Source of the DNA: CAZEYT01 sp964516295 | GTDB lineage: Bacteria; Verrucomicrobiota; Verrucomicrobiia; Chthoniobacterales; Terrimicrobiaceae | Assembly: GCA_964516295.1 (NCBI GenBank) | Contig: CAZEYT010000076.1 | Coordinates: 1 to 14,160, forward strand | Length of the DNA stretch: 14,160 bases | Direction: 5' to 3' | Shown: one piece after another, positions 1-6,807 of the stretch | How positions within the stretch are numbered: the stretch's first letter is position 1 | How the letters are laid out: the number at the start of each line of letters is the position of its first letter | Made by a program: the position numbers and the translations under genes | The notes under the pieces: generated by a model | What the model was told of the DNA's origin: nothing | The model's input: the letters and a program-made list of their open reading frames with translations, nothing else | Database searches by the model: none

Positions 1-125
1 GAAACACCAACCAAATCTCTCATAGCAAGTGGATCAAACTCCGGGGGCACTCCAAGACCAAGAGCGGCATCCGTTTGCTAGGCACGCCTTCGCCTATAAA
101 TGTAGGTTCGAAAATCAGCAATTCA
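1..125. other. Window edge, no gene assigned
   Basis: This stretch precedes the first gene. The reading frame of the Rhs gene is already open from base 3 onward, so a longer N-terminus or a different upstream gene running into this frame cannot be excluded. The translated stretch before the ATG at 126 is basic and polar and looks like nothing I recognise. A TATAAA at 95-100, with TTTGCT at 74-79 and about 15 bases between them, is a possible but weak promoter. Confidence 0.3.
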
Positions 126-3100
126 ATGCTCGGGGTGATGATGTATTTGAGGTATTGGCATTGGCTCCTCAAGTTCCTAGCGGTTCTTGCATGGACTGCC
201 TTGGTGCAAAGCGCACCAGCTCAGATTGGGGCCTTTTCCCCCTCCAAAGTCGGCCGTGCGCTCCACGAGGGCGGGTGGACGGTTGAGTATTCGCTCGGCC
301 AAATCAACGCGTCGCCGGAATTCAGTTTCCCGCTTCAGTTGATCTACCTCAACAACCGCGAGCGGCAGGGGATGTTTGGGAGCCAGTGGTGGTGTCCGCA
401 GTTGGAGAGCACGGTGCTGCCGCGCGGGAGGGGTGTTGTGGTTTGGACGATGCCATCCGGGGGCATGGTGGGATTTCGGGAGGATCCGAAGCGGGCGAGT
501 GATTACCGGAGTTTCGACGGGAACTGGCGGGCCAGGGTCATCGGTGGGCGGGTGACGATCTTCAATGCGGAGGGCTGGCAGTATTCGTACAACCGGGGGC
601 GGATGGAATCCGTGACCTCGCCGACCGGGCGGATTTTGGAGGTCGGGTGGTCCGGTGAGCGGTTCAATGGCATGCAGTTGCGGGACATTCTCACGGCGGC
701 CAGGCAGGTGTTGATTCGGACGGGCTATGGGGAGAATCGTTGCCTGGCTGTCTTGGAAGTCGGAGGGAAGCAGCATCGGTTTGGATATGCGAAGGATGGC
801 AAGGACGACCGGTTGGCGGGCTGGGCTCCGCCATCGGGAAGGCCGGTTCGCTTTGCCTACCATCAGCAGTCGGGCGTTTTGACGCATGCGATTCTGGGTG
901 ATGGAAAGGATCCGGCGGACGTTTCGGAGTTCAAAACCGAGTTCGCCCAACCATTCGAAGGCGACAAGCCTGCGAATGATCCAAATGCCCGCAAGAAGCC
1001 GGGAAACTGGTGGCTCGTGGCGGATCGCGACTTCACGTACGCGTATGGCCGCGAGGGAAAGAATGGTGAGAAGTGGAAGAGTGATCAGATCACGATCACC
1101 GGCCGCACGGGCCTGAAAAATGAGGTCGAAATGGCGGCGAATCGCGGAATTGTCACGGCGAAGGCGGATTCGGGTCCCGAACAGAAGACCTACTTCTACA
1201 AGGCACCGGGCCAGCGTTATGATGGAAAACTTCGCCGGGTCGAAGAAGGTGGGCGGTTGGTGGCCGAATACCGTTATGATCGGAAGACCGGACTGCTCAC
1301 CGAGCTTCACGACGCCAATGGGATCATCACGTTCTTCGACTATGACCCGAAATGGCGTCCGGCCCGCCGCGAGCTCTGGGAACCCAAGCCGATCCGTGTC
1401 CGCAAAGGCACGCGACGTTCGTGGGAAGTCGTCGGTGAGTTTGCCTATGATGACGATGGACGCCTTGTCGCTGCGAAGGACGCCGCAGGCCAGCTGACCC
1501 GCTACGCTTACAACAATCGTGGAGAACTGGCGGCCGTGACCGATCCGGAAGGCGGAACGGTCCAGATGACCTACGATCCGCTCGGCCGTCGCACGTCAGT
1601 GTCCATGAACGGATTGAAGGAGAGCGTGGAATATGATTCCGAAGGGCGGATCAAAGCCCGCACGGCAGCCGATGGCACTCGCACGGAATTTGTGTTCGAC
1701 AAGCAGGGACAGGTCCAGGCGGTGAAGCAGAATGGGGAGACGGCGATCGAATACGTCCGCAATGAGCTGGGCCAGATCGCCGGGGAAAAGGATCCGCTTG
1801 GACGATTCCGCAAGGTCGAGAGGGATGTTCGCGGAAACTTGCTCGCGGAATACGCCCCCAACGGAAGCGTGACACGCTACGAATACGACGAGTTCAACCG
1901 CCGGACGGCCCAGATCGATGGTAACGGGAACAAGATCACCTTTTCCTACGACGCGATGGGCCGGCTCATCAAACAGGCCAACCCGCTCGGCGGAACCTTG
2001 ACATGGAAATTCGACGACAAAGGCCGCGTCGTTGAGCGCACGAACGGCGAACAAACCATCCGCCACGCATACGATGACGCCGGACGCCTGACTTCACTCG
2101 ATTACGGCGGTGGCCAGAAAATCGACTACACGCACGACAAAGAAGGTCGAATCCTGAGCGCAAAGACTCCGGATACGACTTTTGAATACACCTACGACAA
2201 GCTCGGCCGGATAGAGACCCTCTCGCTCCAGCGCGGCGAAGAGGACCAACTCATCCGTTACAGCCACAACTCACGCGGACAGCGCACAGCGCTTGTCCTC
2301 AGCGAACTCGTTCCGGCGGTTCCGACCAAGGGTAACATCGCCGGAAAGCCGGCGCGGTATGAGGTCATTCAGCAAACGCACTACGCCTATGAGGTTGGAG
2401 GCCGCCTCTCCTCCATTGTCACCAACGGCTACCCGGCCATCGCGTACCGCTACGACAGCGCCGGGCGCGTGACGCAAAAGCTTTATGGCGGTGACAAGCC
2501 GTCGAACGCCAGTGTTGTCGCCAATATCGGCTATGATACCCGCGGACGCCTGGCGAAGGTTGAGTACTCGGGAACCAAAATCGGTTCGCCCCTCCTGCTC
2601 GCCTACGAGTGGGATCCCGCCAGCCAGCTCACCCGGCGTTCCTGGAACGGCGAAACCCAGCGCTACGTTTACGATCCCAGCGGACAGCTTCTCAAAGTCC
2701 TCGACGATGCGACGGGCAAGGAAATCGAAAGCTACCGCTACGACGCCGCCGGCAACATGCTGGAAAAAGTGATCGGAGGTCAGCGGACGGCGATGACCTA
2801 TAATGCCGCCAACCAGCTCGCAAAGGTTTTCGAGTTGCCAGCTGGCCTGCCCGATCCCGCCGCCTCGCCCGCCGAAACCGATCTCGAAAAACTGGCCCGT
2901 GAAGTGCTCACCTACAGCTACGACAAAGCCGGACGAATGCTCGGTCCGGAAGGCGGCAACCGCAGCCAATATGGATGGCTCGACAAAGTCACCCGGCTAA
3001 CCCAGCCGGACGGCTCCACGGTCAACTTCACGTACTGGCCCGACGGACAATTGGCCCGGACAGAGAAAGAGACGGATCCGCACATCCCGCAGAGGAACGC

Positions 3101-3464
3101 AGATTCCTTCCAGCAAGTATCCCACTCGTCCCAGAAGTCCGATTCCTTCCTCTGGGACGGCCTCGCTTTGCTGAAACGTAACAATACCGTTTATGTCATC
3201 GAACCCCACCCCAGCGGGGGAATTCCGATCGCCTCCCACCCGGTCGGCCGTCCGGACAAAATCACCTGGCATCTGAACGACCTCCTCGGAACCACCCTCG
3301 CCACCTTCGATGGCGGAGTCACCCGCTTAACCCAACTCACCGCATTCGGCCAACCGCTGAAACTCGCAGCCAACGTTCCGTCCGGTCCGGGCCTTGCCGA
3401 ACCTGCCACGCTGCCGACCGTTCCAGAGACGCAGGCGATCCAGCAGACGACCATCAGTAACTGA
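126..3464 (+). CDS. Exported YD-repeat (Rhs-family) protein, shell part of a split Rhs
   Basis: An 1112-residue protein that should form the hollow beta-cage of an Rhs/YD protein. The ATG at 126 was chosen because it precedes a good signal peptide (hydrophobic LLKFLAVLAWTALV, cleavage near APAQ). ATGs at 138 and 141 and a TTG at 75 are alternatives, and none has a strong ribosome site. Residues about 34-355 are a non-repeat N-terminal region (FSFPLQLIYLNN...SQWWCPQLES). From about 358 to 980 there are many YD repeats of the type YDxxGRL (YDPLGRR, YDAMGRL, YDKLGRI, YDSAGRV). The ITWHLNDLLGTT near residue 1045 is the strand that normally opens the Rhs-associated core. The chain then stops after a Pro/Ala/Thr-rich tail, without the FTG...DPxGL end of the core. 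That missing part is encoded by the next ORF, in the same frame, 12 nt downstream. Family assignment is firm; joint assembly with the next product is inferred. Confidence 0.9.
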   Translation: MLGVMMYLRYWHWLLKFLAVLAWTALVQSAPAQIGAFSPSKVGRALHEGGWTVEYSLGQINASPEFSFPLQLIYLNNRERQGMFGSQWWCPQLESTVLPRGRGVVVWTMPSGGMVGFREDPKRASDYRSFDGNWRARVIGGRVTIFNAEGWQYSYNRGRMESVTSPTGRILEVGWSGERFNGMQLRDILTAARQVLIRTGYGENRCLAVLEVGGKQHRFGYAKDGKDDRLAGWAPPSGRPVRFAYHQQSGVLTHAILGDGKDPADVSEFKTEFAQPFEGDKPANDPNARKKPGNWWLVADRDFTYAYGREGKNGEKWKSDQITITGRTGLKNEVEMAANRGIVTAKADSGPEQKTYFYKAPGQRYDGKLRRVEEGGRLVAEYRYDRKTGLLTELHDANGIITFFDYDPKWRPARRELWEPKPIRVRKGTRRSWEVVGEFAYDDDGRLVAAKDAAGQLTRYAYNNRGELAAVTDPEGGTVQMTYDPLGRRTSVSMNGLKESVEYDSEGRIKARTAADGTRTEFVFDKQGQVQAVKQNGETAIEYVRNELGQIAGEKDPLGRFRKVERDVRGNLLAEYAPNGSVTRYEYDEFNRRTAQIDGNGNKITFSYDAMGRLIKQANPLGGTLTWKFDDKGRVVERTNGEQTIRHAYDDAGRLTSLDYGGGQKIDYTHDKEGRILSAKTPDTTFEYTYDKLGRIETLSLQRGEEDQLIRYSHNSRGQRTALVLSELVPAVPTKGNIAGKPARYEVIQQTHYAYEVGGRLSSIVTNGYPAIAYRYDSAGRVTQKLYGGDKPSNASVVANIGYDTRGRLAKVEYSGTKIGSPLLLAYEWDPASQLTRRSWNGETQRYVYDPSGQLLKVLDDATGKEIESYRYDAAGNMLEKVIGGQRTAMTYNAANQLAKVFELPAGLPDPAASPAETDLEKLAREVLTYSYDKAGRMLGPEGGNRSQYGWLDKVTRLTQPDGSTVNFTYWPDGQLARTEKETDPHIPQRNADSFQQVSHSSQKSDSFLWDGLALLKRNNTVYVIEPHPSGGIPIASHPVGRPDKITWHLNDLLGTTLATFDGGVTRLTQLTAFGQPLKLAANVPSGPGLAEPATLPTVPETQAIQQTTISN

Positions 3465-3476
3465 ACGCAACCACAT

Positions 3477-4439
3477 ATGAAAACCATACAGGCCGCCTTG
3501 GCGGCCATCCTTCTCAGCGCCGTCCAACCCGCCATCGCCGAGGTCCTTCACATCAAAGGCGTGCCGGTCCCGCCGATCCAAACGGTCGAACAGGCCCGCG
3601 CCAAAACCGATAAGCGCCTCGCGGCCATCAGGGCTCGCGAGGCCGACGAGACGCCTCAGACAGCCGCATCTCAATCAAGCTCCCGCGGAGAGACCTTCTT
3701 CACTGGCAAACCCCTCGTCGAGGAAACGGGCCAATACGCGTTCCTCTTCCGGCACTACGACCCGGAATTGAACCGCTGGACAACCTCCGACCCGAGCGGA
3801 TTTCCGGATGGGGCGAACAACTGGCAATACGTCGCCAACATGGTAACCCTCGGAATTGATCCCGATGGGCTGCAATTCCTTCATTTCAACGGTTCAAGTA
3901 TCACTGTTTGGAGCGGAAGCGGCAGAAAGTCGGATGGTTCGATTGACTGGGGAACCTCTGGGACAAGCTGGAGTGCTGTTTCTGGAGGAACGAACAATGC
4001 TGGAGCCATTCCTGGCGGTTGGTATAGTGTGGGAGCGAAACGACCCGTCGCAGGATTTCAGGATTCTTTGGACATAGGGGTCCGGTCTGAGGCGGACTTC
4101 ACCTACAACGGCATCAAGTTTCAAGGCACCATGGCCGCTTGGGATAAAAGCGGATTCAACAGCCACGCGGGACCTCCAGAATACGGTGGAGGCTCATTTT
4201 ATGGGTATGACCCGAATGATCCGAACGACGCAGCGATTGGAGCACCACTCAGTGTGGCATATAAGTTTCTCCTGTCCGGCGCGCACGGCAATCCAGTAAC
4301 CATCGCTGATGGATACCGAATTCATCCAAAAGATGCGACATCAACCAGCGGGTGCATCGGAGTTCAAGGTTACAATGATGCAAAATCCTTCGAAACGTGG
4401 ATGGCAAATAGTTCTGGAATCAAATTACTTGTTGAATAA
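3477..4439 (+). CDS. Exported Rhs core end with Tlde1/DUF2778-like peptidoglycan toxin tip
   Basis: A 320-residue protein. Residues 1-21 are a signal peptide (ALAAILLSAV, cleavage after AIA). Residues 22-70 are a helical, charged linker. Residues 72-132 are the terminal Rhs-associated core: FTGKPLVEETGQYAF, FRHYDPELNRW, DPSGF at 105-109 and DPDGL at 128-132. These two DPxG motifs mark the autoproteolytic site of Rhs proteins, and cleavage after L132 would release the tip. Residues 133-320 resemble Tlde1/DUF2778 L,D-transpeptidase-type T6SS effectors: LHFNGSSITVW, WSAVSGG, a GAIPGGWYSVG loop, then H283 and S291-G292-C293. The His-to-Cys distance of ten residues is, from memory, that of Tlde1. 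The expected action is on peptidoglycan stem peptides in the periplasm of a target cell. The start follows a stop by 12 nt with no clear ribosome site, so reinitiation or coupling is likely. The region encoding the tip has lower GC than the region encoding the core. The toxin call rests on motifs only. Confidence 0.82.
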   Translation: MKTIQAALAAILLSAVQPAIAEVLHIKGVPVPPIQTVEQARAKTDKRLAAIRAREADETPQTAASQSSSRGETFFTGKPLVEETGQYAFLFRHYDPELNRWTTSDPSGFPDGANNWQYVANMVTLGIDPDGLQFLHFNGSSITVWSGSGRKSDGSIDWGTSGTSWSAVSGGTNNAGAIPGGWYSVGAKRPVAGFQDSLDIGVRSEADFTYNGIKFQGTMAAWDKSGFNSHAGPPEYGGGSFYGYDPNDPNDAAIGAPLSVAYKFLLSGAHGNPVTIADGYRIHPKDATSTSGCIGVQGYNDAKSFETWMANSSGIKLLVE

Positions 4440-4440
4440 C

Positions 4441-4977
4441 ATGAAAAAGTATTGCTTCGCTCTGACATTCCTAATGACGGCACTCTCGGTGTCTTTTAGC
4501 TTAGGCCAATCAAGTGCGGTTAACCCACAGAATGGAATCATTGTTAACGCCCGAACCGAGATGGATGCCGTTCAAAGCGCATTAGGCAGTTTTGTCGCTT
4601 TCCTGAATGAAAACCTAGAAGAGGACAATTCGGCGGAAGGAGGCGGCACAGGTGTCTTCGGTTCGTGGTTGTCGAGGCGCAATCAAATTGCCCAGGATCA
4701 GGGCCAGTCGAACGCAGAGACGTTAAGAGGGATGTTGATTCGGAGGGAAGCTGGCGACGTGAAGATTATTCAACCATTCGAAGGCGCGAGAAAAATCGGC
4801 TCTGGCAATGGTATCCTTGGAAGCTATGTTGCAATCCTCCCCTTGCAGAATGCAAACTTTCAATTTGTAGCACTCTTCTTTCGAATCGAGGCTATTGACC
4901 AAGTGAAGCCTGAAAAATTCGATATCGCTTTTATTCCCGGATTGATATTCTTTGGTGAGCCTAAAGCTGCTCGGTAA
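4441..4977 (+). CDS. Small exported protein, candidate immunity to the Rhs tip toxin
   Basis: A 178-residue protein of no family I recognise. The ATG at 4441, one base after the toxin stop codon, was chosen because it begins a clean signal peptide (MKKYCFALTFLMTALSVSFSLGQ); in-frame starts further upstream lie inside the toxin gene. The mature part has a Gly-rich loop (AEGGGTGVFGSW), a basic stretch around RRNQIAQDQGQSN, and a C-terminal half rich in beta-prone hydrophobic segments (SYVAILPL, FQFVALFF, FDIAFIPGLIFF). Its position directly behind the toxin, likely translational coupling, predicted periplasmic location and AT-rich composition like the toxin tip are what is expected of an immunity protein to a periplasm-acting Tlde1-like toxin. 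Immunity is an inference from context; nothing in the sequence itself proves it. It could instead be an unrelated small secreted protein. Confidence 0.75.
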   Translation: MKKYCFALTFLMTALSVSFSLGQSSAVNPQNGIIVNARTEMDAVQSALGSFVAFLNENLEEDNSAEGGGTGVFGSWLSRRNQIAQDQGQSNAETLRGMLIRREAGDVKIIQPFEGARKIGSGNGILGSYVAILPLQNANFQFVALFFRIEAIDQVKPEKFDIAFIPGLIFFGEPKAAR

Positions 4978-5791
4978 CTCCATTTTGCAGTTCCGTTCCG
5001 ACAATTGGCTCTTTGTGGTTTGCGTCTTTTTGACCATGCACATCTCTCGCACTTTTGCGGCGTCGAGCTGGAGCATGGTTGAACCTGATGGTCACTCTGC
5101 GGCTGGAGTTCTGCTCCTCATCCCCGGCTACAACGGGAGCGGGGCGGCGATGATGGACGAGCGGTGGAAGTCGTTTGCGGAGATGCACGGGCTGGTGCTA
5201 TTGGCGCCGACCTTCAAGACCACGCCGGAGGAATTGCAGCAGGGACGGGGGTATTATTATCCGGAGCAGGGCAGCGGGGCGGAGGTCGAGCGGATGCTGG
5301 AGCAGGTGACGCGGGAGACAGGGGTTCAGACGGCGAAAATTTTGATTTTCGGGTTTTCTGCCGGGGCGCATTTCGCGCATCGGTTTGCGCTTTGGAAGCC
5401 GGAGCGGGTAAAGGCGTTTGTGGCTTGTTCGGCGGGGTGGTGGAGCGAACCGACGGCGGCGATGCGGGGTGTGCCGGCGTTGATTGTGTGCGGGGAGGCG
5501 GATCGGGAGCGGTTCGAGCCGACGAAGGAGTTCTTCGAAGAGGGGCTGGCTATGGGCCTCCCGTGGGTTTGGAGGTCCTACGCGGGGGTGGATCACACGT
5601 TGACGCCTCGGATGCGGGATTTGGCCGAGGCTTTCCTCGCGGCCCAGTTGGCTGATGACCGGAGAGAAAGGCTCTATGGCGATACGCAAACCTACCGGGT
5701 GGTCGGCGGGGATGAGATGGACAGCATTTTGCCCGAGGTGCGTGTGGCGCTGCCCTCGCGGGAGTTTGCGGAGATATGGGAGAAAGAATGA
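4955..5791 (+). CDS. Exported alpha/beta-hydrolase, paralogue 1
   Basis: A 278-residue alpha/beta-hydrolase of the secreted esterase/PHB-depolymerase-like type; substrate unknown. The GTG at 4955 (or TTG at 4952) gives a signal-type N-terminus (WLFVVCVFLTM...TFA), while the ATG at 5036 would cut it off. The start therefore overlaps the preceding gene by about 23 nt. Visible hydrolase features are the strand-turn VLLLIPGYNGSG (oxyanion region), YYYPEQG, the nucleophile elbow GFSAG with Ser135, a likely acid Asp183 in CGEAD and His214 in GVDHT. After the hydrolase core comes a tail (GDTQTYR...LPSREFAEIW) shared with the next gene. From about base 5100 the gene is strongly G-rich on this strand, whereas its 5' end is AT-rich like the gene before it, so a cassette boundary may lie in the signal-peptide region. 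Fold and triad are well supported; the start is uncertain. Confidence 0.82.
   Translation: MSLKLLGNSILQFRSDNWLFVVCVFLTMHISRTFAASSWSMVEPDGHSAAGVLLLIPGYNGSGAAMMDERWKSFAEMHGLVLLAPTFKTTPEELQQGRGYYYPEQGSGAEVERMLEQVTRETGVQTAKILIFGFSAGAHFAHRFALWKPERVKAFVACSAGWWSEPTAAMRGVPALIVCGEADRERFEPTKEFFEEGLAMGLPWVWRSYAGVDHTLTPRMRDLAEAFLAAQLADDRRERLYGDTQTYRVVGGDEMDSILPEVRVALPSREFAEIWEKE
5778..5787 (+). promoter_or_regulatory. Ribosome binding site deciding the start of hydrolase 2
   Basis: GGGAGAAAGA directly precedes the ATG at 5788, with GGAG five bases before it. This favours 5788 over the in-frame ATG at 5776 and creates a 4-nt ATGA overlap with the previous gene. Confidence 0.6.
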
Positions 5792-6807
5792 TGACTCACA
5801 GTGTCTTAGATCTGCGTCGTTGCTGGTTTTATTGGATGGCCTGCCATCTCTGCGCTGCAGTTGCCGCTTTTTCCCAGGAACCGTCGCCAACGCCGCGGCC
5901 GCTGCCGGAAAACGTCGAGATGTTCACGATCCGTACGCGTTCGGAGCAGAACCGGCAGGTGCCGTTCTATCTCCGGGTGCCGAGCTCTTATGAACCGGCC
6001 GACAAGGCCCGTGTGCACCGGCTTCTCTTTATTTGTCCCGTCTTCAATGGAGATGCGGATTTTGTGATCCGCGGAGAAAGGGGAAACAACGAACTCATCC
6101 AACTTGCGGAGGAGCGGGGGTGGTTTGTGCTGTCGGCGACGTTCAAGCAGCGGGGGGAGGAGGTAAGGGATCGCAAGGCCTCCTATTATTATCCGGATGG
6201 GTTCTCCGGCAAAGCCGTGATTGAGGCTCTGGAGCAGGTGGCGAAGAGGTATCGTATCGATCCGAATCGGATCCTGATGCAGGGGCTCTCGGGAGGCGCG
6301 CAGTTTGTGCATCGCTTTGCGATCTGGGCACCGGACCGGGTGACGGCGGTGGCAATCAGTTCGTCCAGCTGGTTCGATGAACCCAATGCAAAGAGCAACG
6401 AGGTCGCGTGGCTGGTCACGATTGGTGAGTCGGACTTGAGTTTCGCGAATTCCCTGGAATTCGTGGACCGCCTCCGGGAGGCCGGAGCGGCACCGCTTTT
6501 CCGTTCTTATCTCGGCATGGTTCATGAAGGTTCATGGGATGTCACCCGCCTTACACTCGCATTCCTTAGGTTTCACGATGACCGGACGCAGGGCGAACTG
6601 GGAAAGCGGCGGAGCAGCTTTACCAAGCCGGAGGAGTTGCTTTCCATGGGAGCCGACGAGATGCCCTTTGTTGGTGACAGCCAGACGTGGAAGTACGTGG
6701 CGAATCATCCGGAGAATCGGGAGGAGATCGCCGAGGATTCACGGATTTTTCTTCCCGATTCGGAGATTGCGAGGCTTTGGGGGCAATCTGAGGAGGCGGA
6801 CGAATGA
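5788..6807 (+). CDS. Exported alpha/beta-hydrolase, paralogue 2
   Basis: A 339-residue alpha/beta-hydrolase, a paralogue of the preceding gene. It starts at an ATGA overlap (stop of the previous gene 5789-5791) behind a GGAG site. A signal peptide (WFYWMACHLCAAVAAFSQ) is followed by a Pro-rich spacer. The shared core is ATFKQ against APTFKT, YYYPDG against YYYPEQ, GLSGGAQFVHRFAIW against GFSAGAHFAHRFALW. The probable triad is Ser168 (GLSGG), Asp216 (GESD) and His246 (GMVHEG). It also carries the C-terminal tail GDSQTWK...LPDSEIARLW found in paralogue 1. The product is likely periplasmic or surface-associated. Substrate is unknown; an ester-bearing glycan or polymer is possible because an O-antigen-ligase-like gene follows. 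The family call is confident, the role is not. Confidence 0.85.
   Translation: MMTHSVLDLRRCWFYWMACHLCAAVAAFSQEPSPTPRPLPENVEMFTIRTRSEQNRQVPFYLRVPSSYEPADKARVHRLLFICPVFNGDADFVIRGERGNNELIQLAEERGWFVLSATFKQRGEEVRDRKASYYYPDGFSGKAVIEALEQVAKRYRIDPNRILMQGLSGGAQFVHRFAIWAPDRVTAVAISSSSWFDEPNAKSNEVAWLVTIGESDLSFANSLEFVDRLREAGAAPLFRSYLGMVHEGSWDVTRLTLAFLRFHDDRTQGELGKRRSSFTKPEELLSMGADEMPFVGDSQTWKYVANHPENREEIAEDSRIFLPDSEIARLWGQSEEADE
6791..6796 (+). promoter_or_regulatory. Strong Shine-Dalgarno AGGAGG
   Basis: A perfect AGGAGG lies seven bases before the ATG at 6804, inside the end of the hydrolase 2 gene. It is the clearest ribosome site in this block and fixes the start of the ligase-like gene at the 4-nt overlap. 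Confidence 0.7.

Noticed and set aside
177..1310. 377-codon frame on the - strand
   Set aside because: It is antisense to the Rhs gene, rich in Arg and Pro with no recognisable motif.
1195..3060. Tandem DNA repeats or CRISPR-like array in the Rhs gene
   Set aside because: The periodicity is of the protein YD motif with divergent DNA; there are no identical direct repeats with spacers.
4309..4440. Upstream in-frame extension of the candidate immunity protein
   Set aside because: It lies wholly inside the toxin gene and would bury the signal peptide; the ATG at 4441 is the better start.
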